64,000 nt of DNA from assembly GCF_021134715.1 (NCBI RefSeq), contig NC_060024.1, positions 3,782,001-3,846,000 of the forward strand. The letters run 5' to 3'. Below are positions 36,990-48,066 of this stretch, one piece after another. A model generated the notes under the pieces. It did not search any database, was not told where the DNA came from, and saw only the letters and a program-made list of their open reading frames with translations. Position 1 is the first letter of the stretch, and each line of letters begins with the position of its first letter. A program made the position numbers and the translations under genes. This DNA is from Daphnia pulex (Eukaryota; Arthropoda; Branchiopoda; Diplostraca; Daphniidae).

Positions 36990-38280
36990 TCACGACTTGA
37001 AATCAACCAGAGAGGAAGAACACTTCACGTTGTCGGGTAAAAAATTTCGAATTCTAGGTCCTGCTGCCGAGAAGGCTCGATCACCGTAACGAGCACAACG
37101 AGCCAGGGGCATTTCTAGAGCAAGGGCATCTTCTTGACGCCAACGTAGACCCGGGCGGCTCTGAATTCGTTTACTTAATTGGTCGACCAAGTATGAAGGG
37201 GCTAATCCGTTAAAGGTTCGAAACACAATGGTAGAGATCTTAGCAACGATTTCCTCACGGATGGGTAGCCAGTATAGTTGCTTGAGGAGAGGACGAGGAT
37301 CGTCTCGCCTGCCAGCAGCACAAATCAGACGAGCGGCAGCGTTTTGGACCGATTGCAAACAATCCAACAGTTTTTCAGGTAAACCAGAAAAAAAGGGAGT
37401 TAGCGTAGTCCAGGCAGGATATTACGAGAGAATTCACCAGGCACTTTGTCGACGTAAAGTCAAGAGATCGACGAAATCTTGAGATTCTCCATAGATGGTA
37501 CCGTGCGCTCCTGCATACCGCACGAACATGTGAAGCTAGGGTGAGTTGGAAATCAATGGTCAAGCCTAGGTGTCGACATTCCGCTGAGGGAGGGAGAGAC
37601 GATGCTCCAACCTGAAGGTTGGTCCTCTCGAGGCTTTGCTCATTTGGGGTCGCACACATCACAACCGTCTTCTCAATGTTGCACTTTACACGATTTGTCG
37701 TGAACCATTTGTCAGCCGCAGAGGCCCATGTCGACAGCGCAGCCGTCGCGTCAGCTTGGGATGAGAACTTGCATTGAGAAGTCTCTTGCCTCATCGTCGA
37801 TTACGATTTTGACGACCGAGAGATGAGCCACGGCGGTTCAACCCATTCGATCCCGGGGAATGACGATGACTGTGAGTAGGTGAAGCGAGTGTCTCTCGCG
37901 CTCGAGCATCATCAGAAAACTGATCAACGGTCACGCCATCTGTGTGTGTCTCATCTGACAGGGAAGCGGTGTAGACTAAGAAGAGAAGAGGGCCAAGCAC
38001 CGATCCTTGAGGTACTCCGCACTCCAGCGCCACTGGTTCAGACAGCTCACCAACAATGGTAACAGACTGGGTCCGCTCGTAGAGATATGGCTCGAACCAC
38101 TTTAGGGAAATACCACGGACTCCTCTACCAGATAGTCTCTCAAGTAGTACACGATGATCAATCGTATCGAAAGCGGCACTGAAATCCAGAAAAAGAAGCG
38201 CCGTCGCATTGCCGTCATCCGCCGTCCGCAGCAGATCGTCAAATAAGCACAGTAGAGACGTCTCGGTAAAGTAAGCTATA
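36990..38280 (-). mobile_element. L2-like LINE fragment, reverse transcriptase 3' half
   Basis: On the minus strand the frames read, in order, FLDFSAAFDTIDHRVLLERL, ECGVPQGSVLGPLLF, a degenerate catalytic box (DQFSDDA in place of YADD), CRHLGLTID, and the L2/CR1-type tail LQSVQNAAARLICA, YWLPIREEI, FNGLAPSYL. At least two frameshifts split it. The 5' end is truncated, as expected for target-primed insertion. It is dead, and its clade call rests on the tail motifs. Confidence 0.88.
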
Positions 38281-38635
38281 AAAATATATTCTATTTTTGA
38301 AAAATTTAACTTTAAAAGATTCAGGAGTTAATGAAAGTGGAAGATCGGTGGTGGAACATTTTAAAAATGTTAGAAATGTTAGATTTTAGTCATTTTAAAG
38401 CTCTGGGTCATCTCTATTTTCTTCCCTTGTCCTCTCCAAAGTCATCACGATATTTATAGGTATGATTATGATAGGTATCTTTCAGTCTTTCACTAACTCC
38501 GGAAGCTTTTCAAGTTACATTTTTCAAAAATTAAACTTAGTTTTCTTAACCGAATTAACCGAGATTCGAACTCGGAGGAGAAGAAGAGAGCCCCTTTTCA
38601 TTTCAAATATTTTAAATCGGTGTAGACGTTTTGAC
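38281..38635. other. intergenic
   Basis: No gene seen. GAGATTCGAACTCGG at about 38562 is the reverse complement of a B-box-like tRNA T-arm and may be a second decayed tRNA-derived piece. Confidence 0.35.
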
Positions 38636-38706
38636 ATGGTCCGGGTTTGAAACGTAGACCTTAAATAGCAGCTCACCTTGTTAACCACTTCACCACTTTC
38701 GATATA
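38636..38706 (-). mobile_element. tRNA-derived SINE-like fragment
   Basis: On the minus strand GTGGTGAAGTGGTTAACAAG resembles a Pol III A box. About 35 bases later CGTTTCAAACCCG resembles a B box. It does not fold as a full tRNA, and there is no clear tail, so a decayed tRNA-derived SINE is more likely than a tRNA gene. Confidence 0.4.
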
Positions 38707-38856
38707 CCTGTGATCGTTGGATTCGTTATTTTGTATAGCCTAAATTGATTGATCATTACTGATTGATCATTATTTAAACAGGCTGATAATAGACTCATAT
38801 TCTTAGGTATGGAATGTATTTCCAACATATTTAACTGTGAAAAACATAAAAAAATT

Positions 38857-38985
38857 AAATTGGGCCTGAATGACATTCAAGTCCGCCTTTCAGGCCCAAT
38901 TTTTGCGACGTTCAAGCCCAATAAAAGTGGGCCTGAAACACGCGGGCCTGAATGACCGGGCCTGAATGACCGGGCCTGAACGTCG
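38857..38985. repeat. hairpin and tandem repeat of GGGCCTGAATGACC
   Basis: AAATTGGGCCTGAA at 38859-38872 pairs with TTCAGGCCCAATTT at about 38888-38901, giving a stem of about 14 bp. It is followed by TGGGCCTGAA and then two or three copies of GGGCCTGAATGACC before CGTCGTACACC. Confidence 0.8.
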
Positions 38986-39405
38986 TACACCCTTTGGTTG
39001 TACTTTTTTAGTTGAACTTTTTTCAGCGTTGACTCTAAAATGGTTTCGAGAATAGTGGCAGAAAGATAGCGAAAAAAAGGGCTTTTTGCTTGAACTCCAT
39101 GCATCCTGATATTTTTTATTTCTAAAATATGTAGAATTATTTGGAGAAGCTACAGTTAAAACCCTTCCCAAAAATATTCACAGGAAAGTAGTTAAAACTT
39201 AATTTTAATTTTTTAGTAGTTTTTCATGTATTAAACAATGCATTAAGATTAATAAAATTGCAAATTTGATTCATGAACTTTGTTTATTTACCTTAAATCT
39301 ATATACCCTGAAGTTTTTTACACGACTTTATCCATTTTAGCGTGAATGACTAAAGAATGGACGGAAAATTCGAAAAAAATTTTCAAATTTTTTTTTCGTC
39401 GATCA
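38986..39405. other. flank of the P-like transposon insertion
   Basis: AT-rich sequence without coding signal. It is the left genomic flank into which the element inserted. Confidence 0.4.
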
Positions 39406-39413
39406 TTGTGCCT
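39406..39413. repeat. target-site duplication, left copy
   Basis: TTGTGCCT abuts the left end of the P-like element and is matched exactly by the right flank. An 8-bp duplication is the hallmark of P-superfamily insertion. Confidence 0.93.
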
Positions 39414-39570
39414 CAGAGATAAGGAGATGGCCAACTCAATGGGAGAGCCAGCAGTCGACGCTGCCCCATTTATTCACCCCACCAGAACCCACCCACAAAC
39501 TCTCTCCCTACCACCCTTCGCGCTACGCTAGCGCCCCTACCGACCACTGCCCATAACATAGTCGGCAACG
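39414..39570 (+). repeat. left terminal inverted repeat (157 bp)
   Basis: This matches 43165-43321 in inverted orientation with two differences (CGCGCTACG versus CGCACTACG, and CCCATAAC versus CCCGTAAC). Drosophila P elements have 31-bp TIRs, so this is unusually long for the superfamily. Confidence 0.95.
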
Positions 39571-39690
39571 GAAGCAAAGCAACCTTTAACATGAATACGA
39601 AATGCATGATTACATTAAAGTTATTTTGTTATTTTAACAAATGCAAGTGGATAATCTTGGTTTATTCATTCATGAACAACGTATACTTGT

Positions 39691-42600
39691 TTAACAAATT
39701 TCTCTTAGAAGTTGCAGTTGACAAATTTCGTTGAATACTTTGGTAAATGCTAGGAATCGAAGTTTGAGATATCGAAAAACTATTAGTTTGACTAGCTCCT
39801 CAACAAACGCAGCAGAGAATTGAGATTTTAATGAAGGAAATATGGTGCTATAATTGATAGCCTTTAAAATCTCTTGTCCGACTTTTTCCAATAGATTACA
39901 TTCATTTGAGAGTGTGTTCAATTTTTGAACAATCAACGAGTGAAACAATTGTTCGGCAGTTTGAACCAATCTGAAGACAGATAGCGACGGAATAGTAATG
40001 GCACGTTTGCCTCTTAGTTCAGCCACGTTTGCTAGACTTAAATCAAGGGGATCTTCTGGATTGCAAAACAAAGCACTTCTTTGAACTGGACCTTTAACAG
40101 CTTTTTCTACTTTGGTAATGAGGTATCCGGCAATTTAAGCAAGGTAATGATCAGTAAATTGATCCTGCAATACATAGTTATTAAAATCCTTATCAGAGCC
40201 AAATATTTCCATGTCTAACATAATTTCAGCGTCGAACGAAAGGGAATTGTCGTCTGATACGTTGTCAACAGGCAGAATGGAGCAATTTGAGGAAATTGAA
40301 GGAGTTACACCACCATTCTTAATAACTAACAGTTTTCTTAAAATACCCTTAAACTGAATTGCGTTAGGGTTGTTGTTTAAACCACAGCGAAGCCGAATCA
40401 TGCCGAAGAAATTCTCTAACGGATCTTGCTGCATATGACGAGTCGCGATGTAATCCAACGGCTCATCAGTTTTATTCAGGAACTCCGAGGAGAGCATTAT
40501 TGTCGATTTAATTGTAGCGAGAAATCCAATTACGCAGGTCTTCTTCTTGCTGACAGAGACTAGTCGTCCATTAGGGAGTTTCAGTTGCCTTAGAAATTTC
40601 GTTAGGTCTTCCAAATCCTTCTTCTTCTCTTCTAAATTTGTCTTGGTTAATGGCTCTTTATTGCCCTTTGCGTTGACGTTCCATGAATTTAAAATGTCAA
40701 AGAGCTTGTTGAACCGACGACAGTATTCTTCTGTTGCCTCGCTATCAGCAAACTGTAAAGACATCAATTCGAGAATTTGATCAGTAACAATTCATGACTG
40801 AAAGTTACATAAATTCAAATTAATTATTACCTTCGCCACCTTTAACTTGACGCGCAGATGTCGCAGAGCATCTGCTACTGATTGACTCAAGACTTGGGCT
40901 GCAAGTGCCACCTTCATTTTGTGCCGCTGGAAGTAGGCATGATTACGAGTCAATCGATTTCCAAGACCAAATCCAGTTTTGTTTTGGAATTCAAATAACT
41001 CCGTTATATAATTCCATTTGGCAGGAATCCTGAATCCCGGCAATAAAACTCCTTGCGGCATAGCCAATAAACCTCTTGCTAATTTCAGCATATGATAGGC
41101 GTCGAGCATCACGTATACCGGTTCATTTGTTGACGGATGTTTGAAGTAAGGATTGAATGGCTTAGTCAAGTCATTCTTGGTGGTAACTCTGCTGTTTCGT
41201 CGCCTTGTCGTTGCTGTAGTTAATACGTCAGGTAACTTTAAATTAGCACCCAGATGTGTGGCCATTTGTATGTTTGTGGGCAAACCATCAAACACAACAG
41301 ATGTCACTGTAACTCCAAAGTTGGCACATTCCACCAAAATTTCGGTTGTTAATTTGGCAAGACGCTTACTGTCAACATGGTTTGTGAAGTAGTATGCTAC
41401 CGGTGTTTTCCATCGCCCATCAAGGCTTACTAGATAATAGACGAGTGCTTCAGTGGCAACGGATCCGTTCTTTTTATCACTTTCGGCAGTCGGTACGCTC
41501 GGGAACTCATCAAAACCAAAGTATTTTTTCAGCTTGCTGTCCCAGTGAATTCCTTTCTTGATCGCCATTCCATCAAGAGAAAGAGTTGCTTCTGCAAGTT
41601 GTCCCTCGCTTATTTTATGTTGTATTTCTGCAAGGGCGTTCTTCAGGATTCCAGATGCACAGCCGACTTTAGCCAGATGGTTCTTGATACTGGTGAGTGA
41701 TGGTAGAGTGAATATTGTCCTTAACTTTTCATGTCCTGCTTGAGAGTAGAAGCTTAGGTTTACTGATAGATTTCTTACGAAATCTGTGTAACGTCGACCA
41801 TTTGCTGGTTTGCTATGGTTAAACTTTTCGTTTTCAAACAGCTTGCTTGCGTCAGATGACATGTTGTGAACTTTTGCGAGCTCTTCTTTATACTTTCTCA
41901 GTTCAACGTAAAGTTCTTTTATCTTCACGGTCTTCATAGCAAGAGCATTAAGGGAATCTGTTAGTTTCGCGCTATTCTTTATTTCAGTCTGCATCACCGT
42001 CTCCGGAACAGTTTGTACTTGTATTGCAGTCATAGGAATCGGGACGCAAATTTTTTTTTCTTAATGTCTCGTTTTTCTTCTGCTTGAATCGACTGTAGGA
42101 AGCATCTTTTTCTTTTCTTCTTTGTTTTAATTTTTCTAGGATCTTCAATTTCTCTTCCTCCAGCATCCGATATGCTTGTTGATGAGCAGCGTTCTCTTCT
42201 CGAAGTCTATTCAAATCATTCGTCTTGTGCTTTTCACATTCGCTCTGGATCTTCATTTGTTGTCGAAGAGTAACGTTCTCTTCTCTTAGTTCATTTAAGT
42301 CTTCCATATTTTTCTTATCACGTTCCTCCAAGACCTTAATTTTTTCCCGAAGATCAGCGTTCTCTTCTCTTAGCTCTTGAATATTGAATTCGTCTTGGCT
42401 GGTAACTCCCTGCTGGAAACTGTCCTCAAGTATGGTTAGATTATTCTCATCACTGTTCTCAGTGGTGGGCGAAGACGAGGAGCTGGCCAGACGAGTTCTC
42501 TTAGTTGGTGAGTCGTTATTCACTTCTACAAGAGTTTCTTCAAACAAGAGACGTTTCGAACTGCTATTCGCTAAACTGGAATCTATAACGGACCCAATAA

Positions 42601-42960
42601 GATCTATTGAATAAGCAGTTATCACTCATTCAACGTACACCGACGTACACATATTCAACGATAAACCGAAACATTAATGAGAACTATCTGTTCACCTGCT
42701 TGCGACAATCTGACATCCAATGTTACTGGATCGAGTAAGTGGTTTTGTCGTCTATGGGAAATCTTTCTCGGTGTTAGTTTGATGTCGTTTTTGTTAAAGT
42801 GTAAAGTACACAACACTGAACTTTTTTTGGGCATGAAACCCGGTGGGCAGAATTTAAGCCATATCGAACGTCGAATTTCCTCCTTGGGAAAGGTAAAGAA
42901 CGAAACATTTGAGTCACTGCGTTTCGAAATACAATTAATTGCACTACAAAGAGAAGGCAT
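39691..42960 (-). pseudogene. P-element transposase (THAP - coiled coil - RNase H-like)
   Basis: Exon 1 (from ATG at 42960) encodes a THAP zinc finger: C-x4-C near the start, then Pro/Trp landmarks and C-x2-H (LCTLHF). Exon 2 (42611 to about 42040) carries a long Leu/Glu coiled coil built on repeated LREENA-type units, the likely dimerisation zone. The catalytic part contains TLSLDGMAI, VVFDGLPTN and the Glu block QDPLENFFGMIR, matching the D-D-E positions of P/THAP9 transposases, then YLITKVEKAV at the end. One extra A in a run of nine A (about 42050) shifts frame before the catalytic region. TAA at 40135-40137 replaces the Tyr of the conserved YIAGY block. Reading continues in the same frame afterwards to 39691. 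Confidence 0.9.
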
Positions 42961-43164
42961 CTGACTGCTGCGAATGCAACACTTAAACTAAAATAATTTA
43001 TGTTAGATAACAGTGAACCGGCTCACATTTTACAGAGAAATATATAAAACCAAGGTCAAAATGGATGTTCCTTGTGCGGTAACAAGAATTCTCCGAAGAC
43101 GGAGCTTCCCCCCTTCATCTTGTTTAAACGGAGCTTTCCCCCTTTAAGCTTTAAAGGTTGCCGA

Positions 43165-43321
43165 CGTTGCCGACTATGTTACGGGCAGTGGTCGGTAGGG
43201 GCGCTAGCGTAGTGCGAAGGGTGGTAGGGAGAGAGTTTGTGGGTGGGTTCTGGTGGGGTGAATAAATGGGGCAGCGTCGACTGCTGGCTCTCCCATTGAG
43301 TTGGCCATCTCCTTATCTCTG
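43165..43321 (-). repeat. right terminal inverted repeat (157 bp)
   Basis: Inverted partner of 39414-39570. Just inside it, ACGGAGCTT-CCCCC occurs twice (about 43097 and 43129), a short direct repeat in the transposase promoter zone. Confidence 0.95.
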
Positions 43322-43329
43322 TTGTGCCT
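43322..43329. repeat. target-site duplication, right copy
   Basis: TTGTGCCT directly follows the right end of the element, identical to the left copy. Confidence 0.93.
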
Positions 43330-44633
43330 TTAACTAGCACTGTCCAATCTTATTCATAGCCTGTCCAGTCTCTTACCTTTTTTGGCGAAGTTACAACAAA
43401 TTGACATTGTAAAAACCGTTATAATTCCTTTATTTTCAAACGGAAAAATTAATAAAAAATAGGATAAGTAGACAAGAGAATGCTTTAAAATGCGTGTAAA
43501 AAATATTTCATAAAAAAACAAATAGAAAAAGAAATAATAGAAAAATCAAAATTTTGTCCAAGATGACCCCGTTCTCCCCTACTTAAACTTATTTTCATTA
43601 AAATCTGTGGCATAGTGGAAAACTGAAAATATTAAGTTTACCGCACTTTTTTCCGAGTTCCGTGTTTAACACGGCGTTTATGGGGAAACCACCTTCATTT
43701 GCCTACCTATATATACCAAACTAATTTCATACATTTTCTCATTTTTCGCTTATGCTGTTTATAACTATCTATTATGCATGTCTATGTAAAAAAAACCAGG
43801 TCAAAGTTATCTTGATTTTATTTGATTTTGAGTTTAATAAATATCAAATTTAATCTGTATTTTTTATTTTATTAATTGTAATTTCAGACAATTAAATTAA
43901 TGCGAATCAACAACTTAATTTTATACATAAATTATTTTCAAGATATCAATTACTATACAACATCCTATTAATTTCCCAATAAATACACCAGAATTGGTTG
44001 GTTCAAAAACTGCATTTTTTCTAGATTTAGCAGATTCTACTCTAAATACAACAATAAATGAAAGAAAAACGAAAACTAAACAATTGTGAATACAACATGT
44101 ATTTTGAGAAAGCCTGGCAATTGCCTGAAGCAGTTGTTGGGTATCTGGTAGTTGGAAACAACCATATCCATATCAAGCAGTTGGAAGCATCTGTTGTCCA
44201 AGTTAATGATTAGCTATATTTCATAGTTTTATGTGACTTTTGATCCAAAATTCAAAATGACAAATTGTTTGAAATAAAAGTGTTAAATGAAAATGAAATG
44301 TTACGATAAGGAAACTAATCCTTTGGCTGATCCGTGTCTTTTAACAATTGTAAAGTCTGAAAAGGAAATGTCACTACGAAAGTTTCTTTTTTCTCTGGAA
44401 GTGAAGCCTGCTTGCCTGCCCTGCTCCTTAGCTAGAAACGCCACGGCGGGTGTGTGGGGAAGTAGGGTATAGGAATGGAGGGAAAAGTGGAGGAGTGGCA
44501 AGGAGCGAGATCGATATCTTTATCTCTCCGATTTTCACTATCAATTCGTAAAGTTGGCTTCAGCCAGAGAAAATTTCCGAGAGGAGGAGTTAACATTAGT
44601 TCAGTTCAGTTTTCTTTGAAGTTTAACATAAAA
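43330..44633. other. AT-rich intergenic
   Basis: Low-complexity A/T sequence at 43.4-44.1 kb with no coding support. The first few bases are the right flank of the transposon. Confidence 0.5.
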
Positions 44634-44980
44634 TTAAGCTTAAGCTTTGTTTATGCGGCGTTGCCTGTCACACGAATTCATTAATTGAGAGTTTCAACTA
44701 ATTTTTAAGTTGACACTTAACGAATTGCAAGTGTTGTTTACCAGCTGTCTAGATGTAAAAAAAGAAAGAAATAGCGATGGAGGAATGACATTGTCTAAAG
44801 AGCCATCACAACGAACTCATTCCATCAGAACGACAAAGAAAGCCACGATACACAGACTTTCGTATAACAGGCAACGTCGCATAAGCAAAGCTTAAGCTTA
44901 AATGTGACGCCTCCAGAGAAAATGACGGAATTTTTACTTTTGTATAAAAGGCAACGTCGCATTAACAAAGCTCAAGCCAA
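44634..44980. repeat. short inverted-repeat element (MITE-like)
   Basis: AAGCTTAAGCTTTGTTTATG at about 44635, continuing CGGCGTTGCCTGTC, is the inverse of CAGGCAACGTCGCATAAGC then AAAGCTTAAGCTT at about 44868-44900. A third, direct copy of the latter (AAAGGCAACGTCGCATTAAC) lies at about 44947-44978. The outer pair spans about 265 bp with no ORF of note inside, the shape of a nonautonomous miniature element. Confidence 0.7.
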
Positions 44981-45380
44981 ATTTAAACGCTTTTCAATTT
45001 GATTTAAGCATTATTATAGCTTGGCAACTTTGCCCCTTTCCTCTTAGAGAATGAGTAGTGCAGTTGGTCTTGAATGTTTGGTCCATTAAGTACACAATTT
45101 ATGTCGTTCTTAATAAAGTCCAATCTATTTTCATTCCAAGCAATTTCTAAGCGATAAAATATGTACAGAATGGACCAGTATTTTATAAGGTTCAGAACCA
45201 ATTTATGGAAAGGTTAAACAAATAATTAGATTGAGTTTGGGTTTATCCAAAATGGAAATGCCATGAATGAGGGAATTCCTCAATCTGTAAATTTCTATAA
45301 AGTATTTGCTCAGACTTATCTGGGTATTCATAAGTTCTCTTCAGCTGTAAAATAAAATGAACTTTACAACAGAACTAAGA

Positions 45381-46386
45381 CTAGACAACAGAACCTTGAA
45401 TACACACATTGTGAATAGAGGCGCAGGGGTGGTTCCATTTGATGCTATCGATTGCATTGTAGGCTCTCAGGCCCATTTCAACCAACAAAACTTGATCAAT
45501 AGCCTTCAAAATATCTTCAGTCGATTGACTGTCCCTTGACCGGAGAAGCACCCGTTTCACTGTCTCGGCAATGGTTTGCAAGCAAATTTCCACATCAAGT
45601 AAGGCAGTAAGATTTACTTCACGATCACTTGTAAAATAAAACCAGTTTGATATGAGTTTGGCACCCTCAAAAAACGCATTCTGAGAATTAGGTTCTTCCA
45701 CAATAATATTTAGAAAATTTCTCTTTAGCATGCCAATCCGAAGTTTAAACAACACAACATTGGAATAGTGTGTTAGGGTAAGCTGGTTACTCCTAAATAA
45801 TCAAATTCAAAGGGCATGGTTTAGTATTCAATAGTTAATGCTGTTCAAACACAAATAGAAAATGAAAAGAAACCAAAACTTACATTTCTTCGTTCCATAC
45901 CCATTCACAGAGTTCATCTTCAACAAAAGTAGAAATGGGGTGTCCGAGTTCTATCCACATTTCCACATCATGGAGTGGATTTACCAATTTACCCAAAGGG
46001 TAACATTCTGATGACATGGAAGTTACAGCATCTTTGACTTCTTTGATGATGCTGAGACGAAGAGACACCCAATTCCTCCAATCAACATTGTGTCTGTCCT
46101 GTATTCGTTTGTGTACCAATGACCACCTATAAGAATCAAACATGAATAACTTAATTTTAAAACCTAGGAATTCATATAGTTAGGGATGAGAGCGACCAGA
46201 CCTTTGAGAGAACTTGCACATCCACAGCTGATTAGAGTCAACAATGATATCGTGTAGTTGACTGCACGAAAGCATCAAGTGAAACAAGTCAGTGATGGTT
46301 AGGTTATCACAAGAGAAAATGTGATTGATCAAAATTTCGTTTGAAAACGAAAGCAAGGAGTAGCTGGTTGGAATTATGCTTTCCAT
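45381..46386 (-). pseudogene. truncated F-box protein, FBXO21-like
   Basis: Three exons join in frame from ATG at 46386. Exon 1 holds a plausible F-box (LSFSNEILINHIFSCDNLTI, then TDLFHLMLSC). Exons 2 and 3 give WSLVHKRIQDRHNVDWRNW and FFEGAKLISNWF, then DILKAIDQVLLVEMGLR, blocks that resemble the region after the F-box in FBXO21. The frame then stops at 45381, before the transglutaminase-like and carboxyl domains that make FBXO21 about 600 residues. About 300 residues remain. Further minus-strand open stretches at 45.0-45.35 kb could be leftover exons but show no clear match. I read it as a decayed or truncated paralog; a short functional F-box adaptor cannot be excluded. Confidence 0.6.
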
Positions 46387-46827
46387 AATTAACTTATTCT
46401 CGGAACACTGATCAATTCCACTTGTGACAACACTTCTCTTTCACGGCTCTGGCAAACGGAACAACGAATGTGGTGATACTAGGGTTTTGGTATCAAATTA
46501 AAAAATGCACTTGATAAAAGTACGGACTCTTCATATAAATGTTGTTTCTTTGCTGAGTTAGTTGTTGTGATAAATTCCATCAAAATAAAATCTCACAAAG
46601 GGTGGCAAAATTATGTGAAAATCAAACCGAAACCGTTCGTGCTAATTGACATTTGCCATACGTCGCTATTACGCATGTTGCGATAATTGTTTCACGCATA
46701 TTATAAGTCGCCAGCAATTTTTTAAATCGTTGATTCAAATATTTGAAATTTTAGCTTTAATTCCGTTACGATTAAATTCTAAATGACCTAAAAATATTAA
46801 AATAATTCTCACTGTCAATTTCAACAA

Positions 46828-47105
46828 CGAAAGCATTAAGGGAAACAAGTCACTGATGGTTATCACAAGAAAAAATGTGATTGAACAGTATTTCATTGGA
46901 AAAGGAGAGTAAGGAGTTATTGGCTGACAATGTACTTTCCATGGTGTTACTTTGGTTTTGGCAGTTTTGTTATTAAATTTAAAAAGTCAATTTTAGGGAA
47001 AAAGTAACGAATCTAAATAAAACTATTGTTTCTCCTTTTTTTTCTGAATAATTTTTAAAAAAATAGATCCCATTAGAATAAAATCTTACAAGATGGCAAA
47101 ATTAA
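46828..47105 (-). pseudogene. duplicated first exon and 5' flank of the F-box gene
   Basis: Minus-strand sequence from ATG at 46942 repeats the F-box gene exon 1 (MEST.. then NNSLLSFSNEILFNHIFSCDN), and the upstream sequence to about 47105 also matches 46387-46620. A 4-bp loss relative to the first copy shifts frame right after SCDN and brings a TGA. Copy and source lie about 550 bp apart in the same orientation. Confidence 0.8.
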
Positions 47106-47189
47106 AATTAAACCGAGTCACGAACCATTCTTATTTACGGGTAAACTATAACCACCAACAATTTTACTTTTATTCTATTTTCTAGCTTA

Positions 47190-47708
47190 ATGGAACACGC
47201 TGGAATACTAGATCATCGCAGCGAAACTGATTTATACTGCTTACATAAAGTGTTCTTTTCACTAATGAGGAAATCGGTGAGAACACATGTAGAATCATGG
47301 AACCTCCACAAACATCGCTCATTAAGACACAAGTCTCCTTCCTTTGTTTTCAAAGAGGCATTGCGAGCTCTAAAAATATATTCTTCGAACAATAACAATA
47401 AAAGGTTTACAGAGCTCCGCCAGGTACTGCCCCGAATTACCATTTGTCATTTAAGATTACCATTATTTCTAGTTTATGTGTGTTATTACGTAAACAAACT
47501 GGAAATCTTCTGGAAAAGGTACTCTCTTCATCAAAAATCTTATTGCTTATTACAACGGCAAGGGACTTGTGGTTCCAAGAATACAACGACCGATAACAGA
47601 ACAGCAAGAACGGAAAAAATTGGAATCACTTGGCGTAATGCTGTTAAACGGTACATAAACATAAGAAAATATGTACAAAAATTAATTCTTAGAAATGAAA
47701 ATATGTAG
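47190..47708 (+). pseudogene. integrase-like transposon fragment
   Basis: An open frame of 172 codons starts MEHAGILDHRSETDLYCLHK, then VFFSLMRKSVRTHVESWNLH and KHRSLRHKSP. This pattern (LD...DLYxLHxVF...xxxWNxHxLRxxxxxSP) is the end of the retroviral-type integrase core found in a repeated metazoan transposon family. The rest of the frame after about residue 60 shows nothing recognisable. The catalytic residues lie upstream of this piece and are absent. Family naming is from memory. Confidence 0.5.
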
Positions 47709-48066
47709 CTTTAATGTCAATAGAACTTAAAAGCATTTTCTTTCTTTAAATCTGCATTCAATACATCCAATTAATTAAAGTGCGGTTTACTTAAGAGCAT
47801 ATTATCGCTTTATGTGTAGTTATAATCGATTTACATATCGATTCGATTTATATCAATCGAGACGCCATGAGCGAAAAAACCTTTCAGGTGGCGCCTTTGT
47901 CGACAAAACGTTTCTTTCTTTGTCGTTTATCACTCTTTGTTGAAAAGGCTGTGATAAGTTGCTGTGTGAATCTTCGCTGTAAAATCTGAACTTAAAACTT
48001 GTCATTAAATTTTAAAGAATAGTGTAAATTGTTACGGTATATTCGTTTTGTTTTCATTTTAGTGCA
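47709..48066. other. intergenic
   Basis: AT-rich, no coding signal; 5' flank of the Lys/Ser-rich gene remnant. Confidence 0.4.

Larger units (their letters stand above)
39414..43321 (-). mobile_element. P-superfamily DNA transposon, structurally complete
   Basis: The element is 3908 bp. It begins CAGAGATAAGGAGATGGCC at the left end, and the right end carries the same sequence inverted. The terminal inverted repeats are 157 bp with two mismatches seen, and an exact 8-bp duplication flanks the element. It encodes a THAP-domain transposase on the minus strand filling most of the interior. The near-perfect TIRs and intact target duplication argue for a fairly recent insertion, yet the coding region has a stop codon and a frameshift. 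It may be mobilisable in trans by another copy. Confidence 0.95.

Noticed and set aside
38636-38706. A functional tRNA gene
   Set aside because: A- and B-box words are present but no acceptor stem or anticodon arm could be paired.
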